Below are positions 10,672-20,997 of a stretch of 64,000 bases of DNA, piece by piece. Under the pieces are notes generated by a model. It was not told where the DNA came from, searched no databases, and worked only from the letters and a program-made list of their open reading frames with translations. The first letter of the stretch is position 1. Each line of letters begins with the position of its first letter. The position numbers and the translations under genes were made by a program. Where the stretch lies: assembly GCA_022925895.1 (NCBI GenBank), contig JAKSYS010000182.1:1-64000 (forward strand). Reading direction: 5' to 3'. The stretch comes from Fragilaria crotonensis (lineage: Eukaryota > Bacillariophyta > Fragilariophyceae > Fragilariales > Fragilariaceae).

Positions 10672-12657
10672 ATGAGGAGGAATGACTCTGACTCCGAGGT
10701 GTCGAAAGAGTCAAAAGAAAATGACTCTGACTCCGAGGAGTCCGAAGAGATGATGACAACGAATGACTCTGACTCCGAGGTGTCCAAAGAGTCCAAAGAC
10801 ATGGCGGATGCCGTTGACCAGGTTACTATCGAGGCACAACAACTTCCCAACGAGGTTTCAAATGAGCTTCTTGTCATCAACACCATGTCCACTTCTTCCA
10901 AAACCGAGGATAGCAGTGCTCTAACAGGTGCATCATCGGACACAACCTTCTACAAGGTGATGGCGGAAGCCAAAATTGACTCCTTTGCAGAGATGGATCA
11001 CATCAACCCTCTTGTGGAAATCTATGAACAAAGAACTGGCAACCACTTGCGCATCAAGCGTTCTATCAATGGAAAATTTCGTGTGTACCAATGTAGGGAA
11101 CACATCAACTGTCCATTTGAGATTCGTTTCTCGAGGCGCAGGAGTGATGGTATGTACACTGTCTCTAGGATGAAGACACGCCACGCTGAAGTTCGTCGTC
11201 CCCCACTCGCGGCCGATGGTAGGAAATGGAAGACACGTTATTCCTCCAAGATGTTAACTGATGCGATAACTAAAGTCCTCAAAAATAAGCATGTTGCTCC
11301 CACGGCCCGTGACGTTGTGAAAACACTGGCAAACAGAAAGAACGATTCCCAAGTTGTTTCGTACAACACAGCATGGCGTGCCGTCAACCGTGACACCATG
11401 GTAACAAAAGGTTGGGGTACAAGAGCTTTCAGCTGGTCGGACCCTACACCGAGGAGCTTGCGAGAACAAATCCGGGGTCGGTGCTTGGGTTCTTACGTTT
11501 GCCAACCTTCGAGCTTCAGAGCGTTCACTTCTTTCCTGGATTCATGAATAATGCTCTTAAGTTTGTGAGACCGGTGATTTCCTTGATGCTGCCCACCTTC
11601 GAGCGAATTCAAGGAACCTTGTATGTTGCATCTGTTCTGACTGGGAACAACGATGTATTCCCCATTGGTTTCATGATTGCAGCCGGCAATGAGGATGGGA
11701 AACGTGGATTCAGATGTTGACATATCTAAAGGAAGCGTGCCCCATTATTTGTCAGCAGGGAGGAGCGCACAAGCCATGGCTGATGACAATTCTCAACTTC
11801 GTGAAACACCATTTGTCTTTGTGTCTGATCGGGACAAAGGTCTCAAGGAGGCGGTGAAACGAGTGTTTCCTACAAGTATAGAATTCAGTTGTGCACAGCA
11901 CATACGAGCAAATGTGACGCAGAGGTTTGGAAGAAACGCTTCCAAATATGTTATGGCAATTGCCAAAACATACTCTGCCCGATACGTGGAGTTGCTAATG
12001 GACAAAACAAAACGAGTGAAACCGCAGGCTGCAAAGTACATCCAAGATATTGAGGAAGGTGGTGTCCTGTGGAAGTCATCCCAGTGGCTCAGTCGGCAGC
12101 ATCAGTATCCACCTCGATTTGGGATAGTGACAAGCAACACAAGCGAATCGGTTAACAGTATGTTCACAGGGGCTCGTGACCTTCCGTGGATGGGTGCATT
12201 TGAGCACTTGGTCAATCTTCTGTCAAGTCGTATCTGCAGGCTGAGAACGGTGTATTCCAAGCATGACGGTGGTGATGTTGTGCCAAGAGTGAAAAAGCTT
12301 CTCAAGGCAAGATGGGAGAAAGCAGCCTCAATGACAGTGCTAGAAGTCGAGGAGGACTGTGGACATTTTGAAGTTGTGTCGCCGGAGTATGGAGATCCTG
12401 AGGATGCTGATATTGGTGATATAATTGTTGGTGTCGATGTGCCAAATGTGCAACTTAACTTGCACATGGTGAAACCAGAACAACGATGGTGCTCATGTGG
12501 TGCATGGCAGGACTGCATGATTCCTTGCCGACATGCAATGGCGGTGTATCGGCTTCACAAAGGCTACGACTTGACCTATATACAATCAGAGCTTGTGGGT
12601 GATTATCATAAGTTTGGGTACGTGCAAAAACGCTCAAGCAGAACGTTTATCCGGTAA
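10672..12657 (+). pseudogene. MULE transposase with SWIM zinc finger, frameshifted
   Basis: Domains in order: an acidic Ser/Asp repeat (DSDSEVSKESKE, from 10675); a GCM1/FLYWCH-like zinc-finger segment (YQCREHINCPFEIRFSRR, near 11085-11135); the MULE DDE core with LDAAHLRA in one frame near 11595, GTLYVASVLTGNNDVFPIGFM near 11615 and FVFVSDRDKGLKEAV near 11815; a helical region; and a SWIM finger CSCGAWQDCMIPCRHA near 12490-12540. The reading switches frame at least four times between 11400 and 11770, so the catalytic core is interrupted. Motif order and spacing match MURA-type transposases. The upstream segment 10475-10675 is acidic and may be the N-terminal tail or a linker. Confidence 0.82.
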
Positions 12658-12678
12658 GCACCGACTCTTTGAAATCTG

Positions 12679-13033
12679 ATGGCATTACGCTGCCGCCAAT
12701 TGTTAAAGCGTGGAGCTGGGCGCCCCAAAACCAAGAGAATTCGTCATCGAAGTGAATACCGAATGGGCGAAGATTCTCCAATCATCTGTTCGAACTGCAG
12801 CCGCCGAGGTCATAATAAGAGGACTTGTCCAAATCCAAAAACGCCTACCGAGAGATTGCTTCCTGAGGAGAAGACCGAGGAAAACAACAACAACGACGAT
12901 GAGGAGCGTGGCAAAGAAATGCAACGTGAAAACGAAGAAGACGAGGAAAGAAAGGAGGAGCAATACGAATTATAAAAACGAAATAGATGCAGAAGACGCA
13001 CTTGACATGCAAGAGGAAACACAAGACGAGTAA
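12679..13033 (+). pseudogene. MULE transposase tail: CCHC zinc knuckle and charged end
   Basis: GRPKTKRIRH followed by CSNCSRRGHNKRTCPNP is the GRPKKKR plus CCHC knuckle found at the C-terminus of many MULE transposases. A strongly acidic/basic tail rich in Glu, Asn and Arg follows. It was probably continuous with the upstream transposase: an alternate frame between 12650 and 12720 reads VSTDSLKSDGITLPPIVK, which fits the usual linker. The stop at 12655-12657 and a frame change separate it in this copy. Confidence 0.65.
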
Positions 13034-13129
13034 CCACAGCATGGTAGTTGCTTGATGAAGGTAACAAAAATAGTTCTACTACTAGACTATGAGTTACTTC
13101 ATTTCTTGTCATGTCCTGCATCTAGGTTA

Positions 13130-13522
13130 CTAATTGTTGCCTGTCGTATCATCTTCTCCTGTTTTCTTGAAGCGGCATTCCACGTCAACAATGCCACCAT
13201 TTTCATCGTGACTGCGAATGAACTCTACCTCGTTGCGAGGTACCTTGAGACGGAAATCCACCGAAATAACTCTCCCAGTGCTGTCCCTGGTGTAGATGTA
13301 CTCGATTGGGTTGTCATCAGTGTTTGGAAAGACTTCTGCCATGTCAACCTTGCCATAGTCCTCGTCGTCCTCGATGATGTAGTTTTCATCAGGGTTCTTG
13401 GAATTGGCTTCATTGGAATTCTCATGAACAATTTGTTCATCAGCAGACTTGTCCTTATTTAAATCATTACGTTCATCGCCAGTATTCTTCATGGTGGTCG
13501 TGGATGAGGTGTTAATGTCCAC
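13130..13522 (-). CDS. Small acidic ORF on the opposite strand of the MULE
   Basis: A 130-residue frame beginning MDINTSSTTTMKNTGDERN, rich in Asp, Glu and Asn, ending with VEFIRSHDENGGIVDVECRF and KKTGEDDTTGNN. It lies convergent to the transposase, with its start just inside the right terminal repeat, so the repeat could supply its promoter. I recognise no family. It is one of the few uninterrupted frames of this size in the element, which makes it a candidate accessory gene, but a chance frame is possible. Confidence 0.4.
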   Translation of the reverse strand: MDINTSSTTTMKNTGDERNDLNKDKSADEQIVHENSNEANSKNPDENYIIEDDEDYGKVDMAEVFPNTDDNPIEYIYTRDSTGRVISVDFRLKVPRNEVEFIRSHDENGGIVDVECRFKKTGEDDTTGNN

Positions 13523-13619
13523 TTGGGTTTAATTGCCATTGTGTGGCAGCTTTCGAACATGAAGATCTCCTCCACTATACTGTGTACAAGCATTTGTGTA
13601 CAACACTGTTTCGAAACTG

Positions 13620-14066
13620 AAATTGTTTTTCCAAGGAAATTTGACACACCATGGATATCATTCAATATGACAAGAGTATTGCACCTAAGTGAATTATGAC
13701 CAATGTTGAGGTTGATGGACAGGATCAGAATGAAATGGTTTGCACCCATCGATGCTATCATGGGAAGATAAATGACGAAGAACGGCTCCAAAGAAGCGTG
13801 GTGAACATGGTTGATTTTTGTTTAGTCTACAGGACGGGGTACGATATCTTCTGTGAAAGCTTGGAGTGGCAGGCGCTGCATTTGAGAAATGGATTATATA
13901 ATAGACAAATGTACTAGATAGCAAACATGGCCAAAAGATGTGTACTACAATGCAATTTAGAAATCATAATGTACTATATTGCAATACCGTACAAAACTAG
14001 ATAGAGGGTCATTGTACTTTATAATCTTTAAACTTATTTATGGACTAAATTGCAAATTCCCCTATC
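13620..14066 (-). repeat. MULE right terminal inverted repeat (447 bp)
   Basis: Reverse complement of 8620-9077. Differences are few (for example a small indel at the G-rich tip), which suggests the two ends diverged little since insertion while the coding part lost frame. Confidence 0.92.
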
Positions 14067-14075
14067 ATATATCAT
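14067..14075 (+). repeat. MULE target site duplication, right copy
   Basis: ATATATCAT, identical to 8611-8619. Confidence 0.85.
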
Positions 14076-14470
14076 CACAGTACGTACTAGAAACGAGCGA
14101 TACTGTGGCATCGAGGTGTACAGGTCTGATGGCCTTGATCCGCAAGCACCATTCGCGATGCTGGAGAGAGTTGGGACATCCGATTGACGCCGATCGAGTC
14201 GCGAAGCAACGATTGGCGAATTACTTCGTACTTGAATTATTGGTTATCCACTGCAACACTGGACATTGGATTATGGCGCGCCATGTCCTATGTACTCTAG
14301 TGCATTGCGCTTTCTACAAAGGATCAATGCCCAACGAAATTGTCACCATCTGTGAAAGCAGCTGGGCTTTCATTTGAAGAATATGCGTACCTGACAAGAT
14401 CATGTTTCAGGAGTCTAGATGCTGGAGTCGACAAAGTAGAGGATAATCAAACTGATTTTTCCACTCCAAA
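14076..14470. other. Intergenic between MULE and CLC gene
   Basis: An open frame crosses from the MULE terminal repeat into this stretch but has no family features. It is the 3' flank of the minus-strand CLC gene and probably holds its 3' UTR and polyadenylation signals. Confidence 0.4.
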
Positions 14471-16198
14471 CTACCACATTGCACTCGCACTGCCAAAGAC
14501 AGCATTACGAATTTCGCGCGCACGCTCCTCTTCGTACTCGTTGGGTTCCTCGTCTTGGGCTTCATATTGAAAGATGACCTCGTCATCGTCCACTTCCCCT
14601 CGTAACCGTTGCGATTGTCGCAGAGACTCCACAGGGGCGACATAGCCCAAGCTTTGCTCCCCAAGGCTCTTAATGAGACCAATACCCCCAACAAAACTAA
14701 AGGCGACGAAGCTTGCGACAAAGACCGGGCCGATCTGGTTTATCGACAATGACATGGAGAAGGTGATGTACATCACCAGCGTGAATGGGATCGGAACGAT
14801 GGAACCCACAGTGGCACATGTGAAGCATGGAACAGCCAAGGCGATTGGAAGAAGAGGTGTCGCGGACATACCCAGACACAAGCCAACAAACATCATTGGG
14901 AACATTGGTCCTCCAAGGAGCCCGAAACCAATACAAGCCGACATGGAAAAAAGCTTGGCAAAAGCTGTCGCGACGATCCAAGAAACGTCACGAGCAGTCA
15001 CTTCTTCTTGAACCAATCGACTGATGAACTGCATACCGCTTCCAACTAGCAAGGGGTTCCAGACAGACATGCAACCGTGTATTGCTCCACCGATGGAACT
15101 AAAGAACAGGATTCCAATCCACTGCGGTACTTTGTACGTATCATGCAGATAGCCGCAAATCGATGAACGAACCCACTGCAACATGCCAATCAAGCCGAGC
15201 GCGAGTGTACCAACACCCCCGCATAGTATCCCAATGGGTACGGCCGCGGCGAAATGCCAAAGCTCAAACGTATCTTCCCCCAGATCCAACATTTGAATCC
15301 ATTCCGATGAAGCGTGCGGTGATAGCAAACGTACGACAACATAAACGCTGGTTGCAGCAGTGCCTCCCAACGTGATTTGCTCCATCCAATCGTGATCAAG
15401 AGGTGCTATGCGATCCCTTCCAAGTCCAATTTCGGAACGAGTCAACGAATCCAACAACACGTCGGTGGGTCGGCCAGTCACCGACATCTCCTGCAAAACC
15501 GTAACCCCCAGTATCGGTGACAGCAATAGAGCTCCTAGCGACCCCGCCAGCCCTGCCTGCACTAAGCTTGCTTCACTTCGTCGGTCAACCTTGAACAAGC
15601 TTGACACCAGTGATGCGAGACCGCTCCCCAACGAACCCAGGGCGAGTTCAGGTCCCAGAGGAGCTCCTGTTGCCATGACGATTAGACTTGACGCTACCAC
15701 AAAGGGGGTCTCACCAACATGCCCTTTTAGATCACACACGTCGTGGAATATTGTTCGGATCCCTCCGTACCTGGGTGCTCCCGGCGAAATGAGGATCAAT
15801 CCGGTGAGGAACCCTCCGACAGTCGTGATGACAAGCCACCAGATTTCACCGTGGCTTCGCAAACCAGGATCAGAATACCAACGGTCCAAGAGGCAGTGAA
15901 CCGCCATGAAGAAGCCCCCAATACAAAGTCCCAGAAGTGATCCCAGTACTAAAGACAATGGCCATGCTCGTGTCCAAAATTCTTTGTTTGCCGCATATGG
16001 TCTACCAAGAATTCTCAACGGCACAAGCTGGTTCTCCGTATCATCGTTGTAGACGACGTCACCTGATCTCTCCCCTTCCGTGATCTGTGACGCCGTCAAC
16101 AACGATCCATGCTGTTCGATGGGAGTGAGTGGAATTGGAAGATTCAAGAGAGGCTCCTCTGCATCCACGTCCGACATGTCCATCGCTGTGATGAGCAT
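14471..16198 (-). CDS. CLC-type chloride channel or Cl-/H+ antiporter
   Basis: An uninterrupted 575-residue frame with about ten or more hydrophobic helices. CLC signature segments are in order: GAPRYGGI near residue 140; GAPLGPELALGSLGSGLASL near residue 180, the selectivity-filter region carrying the Gly/Glu of the gate; LLSPILGVTVLQEMS near residue 226; and GLLGGPMFPMMFVGLCLG near residue 440, the GxFxP filter. The N-terminus is soluble and starts MLITAMDMSDVDAEEPLL; methionines at 6 and 8 are alternative starts. The acidic tail has no CBS domains, so the protein is the short, prokaryote-like or organelle type. It would move chloride (or nitrate) across an internal or plasma membrane. No intron is needed to read it and no defect is seen. 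Confidence 0.9.
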   Translation of the reverse strand: MLITAMDMSDVDAEEPLLNLPIPLTPIEQHGSLLTASQITEGERSGDVVYNDDTENQLVPLRILGRPYAANKEFWTRAWPLSLVLGSLLGLCIGGFFMAVHCLLDRWYSDPGLRSHGEIWWLVITTVGGFLTGLILISPGAPRYGGIRTIFHDVCDLKGHVGETPFVVASSLIVMATGAPLGPELALGSLGSGLASLVSSLFKVDRRSEASLVQAGLAGSLGALLLSPILGVTVLQEMSVTGRPTDVLLDSLTRSEIGLGRDRIAPLDHDWMEQITLGGTAATSVYVVVRLLSPHASSEWIQMLDLGEDTFELWHFAAAVPIGILCGGVGTLALGLIGMLQWVRSSICGYLHDTYKVPQWIGILFFSSIGGAIHGCMSVWNPLLVGSGMQFISRLVQEEVTARDVSWIVATAFAKLFSMSACIGFGLLGGPMFPMMFVGLCLGMSATPLLPIALAVPCFTCATVGSIVPIPFTLVMYITFSMSLSINQIGPVFVASFVAFSFVGGIGLIKSLGEQSLGYVAPVESLRQSQRLRGEVDDDEVIFQYEAQDEEPNEYEEERAREIRNAVFGSASAMW

Positions 16199-16592
16199 GT
16201 GTCAAGGTCAAAATCCGAATGAAGATTTTCTATGAATTTACGAAGATACTGAAGTACTCAATGCTACGGAGTACAAGTACCAGCGTATGTACTATGCTAT
16301 TCTCTCGCAATCCGAGTACCACCTACAACACTCCGCGATATTTCTTGTCGACTGAAATGCACGTATCACATCACCACTGCGACCGCTATGAACCATAAAT
16401 GCAAGCACACCACAGACCGGTGTGAAAGCGACGTACTTGGTACTCCTACTGATTGATGTACTGTACTACGGATAGCTATAATTTCAAGGCTGCTTGCCAA
16501 ATGGGTGAACTCGAGTGTCAAGTGGGAGGAATGAGGTTATATATAGTTGACTGGTGATCGTCGAAAAGCCCATAATACATCTCTGAACGCCA
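16199..16592. other. Intergenic between CLC gene and first PARP receptor
   Basis: Contains the CLC 5' flank and the 3' flank of the PARP receptor; both genes are on the minus strand. TATATATAG at about 16537-16545 is only a generic AT motif. No gene is supported. Confidence 0.4.
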
Positions 16593-19500
16593 TCACAGAT
16601 TGGAATGTAACTTCTGGATATCGCGACACAAATGAATCAGAAGTCGGATACTCGGAGTACCGGACTTAAGAGGCCTCCAGTGCAAGAGGGTTGTGTGTTG
16701 TGTGTAATGAATGAGTGCAAACGTGTTACATATAACGGGAATCAATGCATCGACAAATTGGGAAAATCTCATACAAAGTTTTGACGAAGGCAATCGGCGA
16801 CGGTCCGCTCGCGTCAACAAGATCCGATCACACAGTCCTTGAGTCATTCTTCGGCCGTCTCGGACAGAACGCTGTCGGTGACTGGGATGCTGGATATTCC
16901 GCTGCTCCATGGCACCAAAATCAACTTCGTATTCCCAATCTCCAGCACTTATTCGCACTATGCTGGATGATGAAGCATTACTGTCCGTGTAATACTGAAA
17001 TGCGGAATTCAGTATCACCTGATGATGGTCGGCATATGGTTTCCAACTGTTATCGTCAAAAAACTCCCAGGTGCATTCGACAGAGTTTCCCATCTCAATG
17101 TCAGGTGCAACTTCTTGGGATTGTCGTTTCTTCATTCTTTTCTTTACGGGCTTCTTTATGGCCTCGCCTTCGTTCTCAAAGGGAGTGCGACTTTGATCAC
17201 GTGAGCCCCGATAGTATCGAACTAAGTAGTCCGGATAGGCACGACCATTCTCGTAAACCACCCAAACTTGCGATCCAGCTGAGTAGCCGGTCACAGTGTT
17301 GTACTTTAAGTTCGTCGCGGGGTCGACAGGCGGAATGATTAGTTTCTTGCACTCAGCAGCTTTCTGTGGGCTCTCATCTCGATCCATCAGAACTTCCTTG
17401 CCCACCAGAAGCTTGGTCAAGAACATCTCTCGTTCTTCGTCAACTGCTCCAGCTCGTGGGGAGGAAGAGAGCAGGAACCCCGCAGCGCCAAGCCAAGGCT
17501 GGTACGAGTAGCTATACGAGTAGCTACTCTTTTCCGCAAAATAGATCCCACGCCTGCGGAGAATCGTCAACAGAATTAGACTTCTGAAACATGAGACGCA
17601 GGCGACACCGATTTCACGATCCAACTTACCCCCACAATCCACTTTGAGAGTATTGCATCATGAATCCATCCTGGCGGTCGTTGTAGATTGCGCTTGGGTC
17701 CACACTCGACGTTCCGTGCCATACAGACTTTTCGTTGTGATCAACTCCATTCATTGCAAGCCGATCCCTGTGAAACGAATAGTACGTCCAAAGCGAGTTG
17801 TTTTGGATCCTCCACAGCTTGGATATGTGCGCATCACTCATGTCTGCTTGTAGTCGTGTGCAAACCTCCCAGTATTGCGGGTCATTGGGCAAGACTTCCA
17901 CGAGGATTTCATTCGAGGCAGACCACGTATCTGGCTTTTCTATCAACGCGGCACGCTTCTGCATGAGTGTCGCTTGACGTCGCTTTGCTGCTTCGACTTT
18001 GTCGTCGATATCAAGGATTTCGTCGTCAATCTCTTGCATCGCCTTAATTTTCTTCTCGATTTCGGACATGCTGGATTGAAGAGCAAGCGTCTTCCTTCGC
18101 TTCTGCTCGTATTTGAGCCCAACCGCAACGAGAACAGCCATCATTGCGGTTATGAGAACAACAACCCAAAGTTCAACAGCTTGCGGTGGCACTGGATAAC
18201 TGCTCGACGGAATTTCCTCAAGATTGCAACCCGCCACGGCGAAGCAAATGCTGCTATTATCTGGCTCTGCCCAAGTAGTCTCGGCACTCCCAACCTCAAC
18301 CCATTTTGGCACGCCCTTATGGACCTGCATGTTGACTATTGTGTAATGAGGATCAAGACGGTCTCCTTCTGGTGTGAAGCTAACGTTGCCGCTTACACCT
18401 TGGAACGTCAGATTTCGGAGTTTCGAAGTGACCAGAGTCCCGTCGCGACGTGAAATGGCAGGATACTTAGGGATCGAAGAGAGTGCTTTCACGAGCGCAA
18501 GAATTGAATCAACCAGATACTCAGCAGTGTAGTCTGGCAACTTGTCCATCACATCAAGGCCATTGGCAAACCGCGTTCCATTGAGGCGTTCTAGGAATGT
18601 GGGATTTGCAACATCTTGGTTCCTGACTGGGATCAAGCCCAGGTATCCTGGAAAGTCAGACATATTGAACGTGGCGCCTTCGGGTGGCATGCGACCGACC
18701 CAGCTTTGGGATCCAACCCAGATTGTGTCAGGTTGAAAGCCTTGCTCACCGGCTATTTGTAGAATAGGGTAAGCCTCGCTGACATCGGCGACAAGCAGTA
18801 TCACTCGAGAATTCCTGTTGGGATCATTGGTTGGGACCTCACCCAAGGCCGTTGCTACTGAATGAGCATCGACATTTCCCTCGGCATCAAAAGTAATGAT
18901 GGACGAGTACGCTACAGTTCCCCTCCATTGCTCACCGTTGTCACTTTGGTGTTGTCCCTTCCAAAGCTCTTCAAATCCAGTCGTGTAGTCCCTTGCATAC
19001 TGTGTGTCCATGGCGAAAATCGCAACACGGTCCCAGCCAAACGATCGCAGCATGGCAACCATTGCCCCGACTTCGCCCTCAGAGCTGGAGGGGCCAACAA
19101 GGCGCGAGAAGAGGGGAAAGTCACCTTTGTCACCCAACTTCTGCGACGTGGAACTTGGAGAGATCTGAGTAACTTGATCCAGGCTTGTGATGCGTCCGAC
19201 GGCCATGGATGCACCTGAGCACCGACATCCTACCACACCGTGCACGATTCCGCCCCACTCGTTTCGAATGTCCCAATAGGCCTTGGCGGCAGCCGTCTCG
19301 TTGCAGACTGTGTCAATAATGCGGTAATTGATGATTGTACCATCATTGAAGATCTCGTCATGCCAGCCATCCGCGCGGTTATTGATCAACGTGAAGGTGA
19401 AATCGATGATTTCCTTGACCCACGCGAAGGCCTTGGTAGTGTCGAAGAGCACGGCGATGTTCACGACACTCTGGTTGGATGCAGTTTGCAGCGCTCGTGC

Positions 19501-19650
19501 TTGCGCGTCGTCGCCGCCGCAGACCACCTCCTTGTCACAAGGGCAGGTCCCAGCTTCGCCGCTAGTCGTATTGGCACTTGCAACATACCCGCTCGACAAC
19601 ACGATGCAATGCAAGAGTATTGCAAGACGGCTTCCGTAAAGGAGCCTCAT
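16593..19650 (-). CDS. Receptor-type PARP, copy A (ectodomain, membrane span, ADP-ribosyltransferase, WWE)
   Basis: Two exons (19650-17630 and 17553-16593) with a 76-bp GTAAGT...CGCAG intron give about 993 residues. Layout: signal peptide 1-27; Cys-rich linker; ANF/periplasmic-binding type I ligand domain about 55-480 (VVGCRCSG, QISPSSTSQKLGDK, GWDRVAIFAMD, SQSWVGRMP) with NxS/T sites; one membrane helix about 493-513, followed by basic KYEQKRRK; coiled coil about 528-572; PARP catalytic domain about 580-790 with WHGTSS (His645), RGIYFAE (Tyr678) and WVVYENGRAYPDYL; basic KKPVKKRMKKR; WWE domain about 832-905 (TWEFFDDNSWKPY, WEYEVDFGAM). The intron falls inside the GRGIYFAE motif, and splicing restores it. 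The position equal to PARP1 Glu988 is Val770, which predicts mono-ADP-ribosylation. Relative to copy B, a frame change after the WWE adds an unrelated tail of roughly 88 residues; the paralogous stop (KNDSRTV, TGA 16828-16830) lies in another frame. The ligand is unknown. Confidence 0.88.
17554..17629 (-). other. Intron of PARP receptor copy A
   Basis: GTAAGT donor directly after a TGGGG end of exon 1 and a TTCTCCGCAG acceptor. It is paired in position and phase with the 71-bp intron of copy B, with the same pyrimidine-rich end. It interrupts the codon for glycine just before RGIYFAE. Confidence 0.85.
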
Positions 19651-20997
19651 CCTCTTATCTCGTTCCTATGATGTCAATTGATTTCCCGGGATATTGTGAG
19701 AATGCGAATGTTCCATGAGTTTGAGAAGATCTCAAATCTCAAGGCTTGGTACTGTACCGATTGTGCGAGTCGTGCATTACGACATGGCTCGGGTTCTGCT
19801 CGCGAATCAGAACATTGTCATCAAGACAAAGATTCAAACGCAGATTCGTCTTCAGAGCAAGGGCTACAAGTGCCCTTGCTCAATGTGGTGCCAAGTGCCA
19901 AGTGCCGAAGTGACACTTGGCGTGAGCATATCTTGTTCGTGCTTTTGTACTACAAGTACAAATACAAGTACCAGGCGCACAACAGGTACACCGGTACGGT
20001 AGCAAGACGTGTATGATACCGTACGATATCTCAAAGTTTGGTGTCGGACTGCCCGAGTACTGCAGTGATGTATGCACTCACTATACACTGATTGCACAAC
20101 ACGAGGTACGATGTACTCGCATATGATACTACCAGTACAAGTACATAGCACAAGTTCGGCGAGGGTCGAATCAAAGCATGATGGTCAAGCTTAAATGACG
20201 AAGATTTAACGCAGATTCGTTTTCAGGAAGCACCAGGCACCAGGTACTCGTACGGAAGAACTGTCCTCTCTGCGCGGGTTGTGGGTTGTGGCCCAGTGGG
20301 CCAGATAAGCCCTGTATCATACATAAAGTAGGAGGTACTAGTACTTGTATCATACCAGATATGCCGGTATGCCTGATGCGTTGTACCTGGTATGAACATA
20401 CATGGTAGATGGTACCACAGTACGCCCAAACACGCGCTTGTCCTCAGTCCTCACATGTCATACGTCATACCAGTACTGTTGTATTGATGCACGCGTCTCT
20501 GCGCTTGATCGACCCAAGAAACCTGTCATTACCATTTTCTTGATGACTACAATGTACATGCAGTAGAACGTTATGTTTGCTTTGGCAGGACTTATCCAAA
20601 CGTTCACCGAAAGGATCATCTGGACGAGACTGGTTGGAATGTCTTCCGAGTCACAATGACAGATTCCCCGCTGTGCCATCTCCGCTTGCCACAATGGCAA
20701 AGCACGGAGCACCGAAGAACCCCAATGCAGTGACGTTGTGGGACAATGAGGCAGAGGCGAGAAGTACAAAAGAAAGCAGACTACTAGCACACCAGAAGGA
20801 ATACAGGTCCATTCACAAGTTTGTGACCCATGTTGGAAGACGCTACCGGTAGTTATTGGGCTACAACCAAGCGGACAAATATGAAGAGTAATCATGACAT
20901 GCCCATCCAAGGCAACGGCGCTTGTAATTTGAACCGAGTGCTCATCCTCGATTCGTGCTCAAATTCTGATCTTGGTGGCCTCTGATGAGTTCATCAA
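19651..20997. other. Intergenic between the two PARP receptors
   Basis: About 1.35 kb with many GTAC-containing words and a local CCAAGTGCCAAGTGCC repeat near 19890. It is the 5' flank of copy A and the 3' flank of copy B. Short open frames on both strands have no family features. No terminal repeats were found, so a plain tandem duplication spacer is likely. Confidence 0.4.

Larger units (their letters stand above)
8620..14066 (+). mobile_element. Mutator-like element (MULE) with Ulp1-like gene, 5.4 kb
   Basis: The element has long terminal inverted repeats (left 8620-9077, right 13620-14066) with tips ATAGGGG and CCCCTATC, and an exact 9-bp target duplication ATATATCAT. Inside, on the + strand, lie a Ulp1/SUMO-protease-like gene, a MULE transposase with a SWIM zinc finger, and a CCHC knuckle. 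A small acidic ORF lies on the opposite strand near the right end. The pairing of a MULE transposase with a Ulp1-type peptidase resembles plant Kaonashi-type MULEs. Coding parts carry several frame changes, so this copy is probably no longer autonomous, although its ends are well preserved and could be mobilised in trans. Confidence 0.9.

Noticed and set aside
13979-14377. 132-residue + frame leaving the MULE
   Set aside because: It starts inside the MULE terminal repeat and crosses the target duplication, so it is a chance frame.
16593-17642. PARP/WWE exon as a separate downstream gene
   Set aside because: Its open frame begins within intron sequence, and the GTAAGT...CGCAG intron joins it in phase to the receptor exon and rebuilds the GxGIYFA motif in both paralogues.
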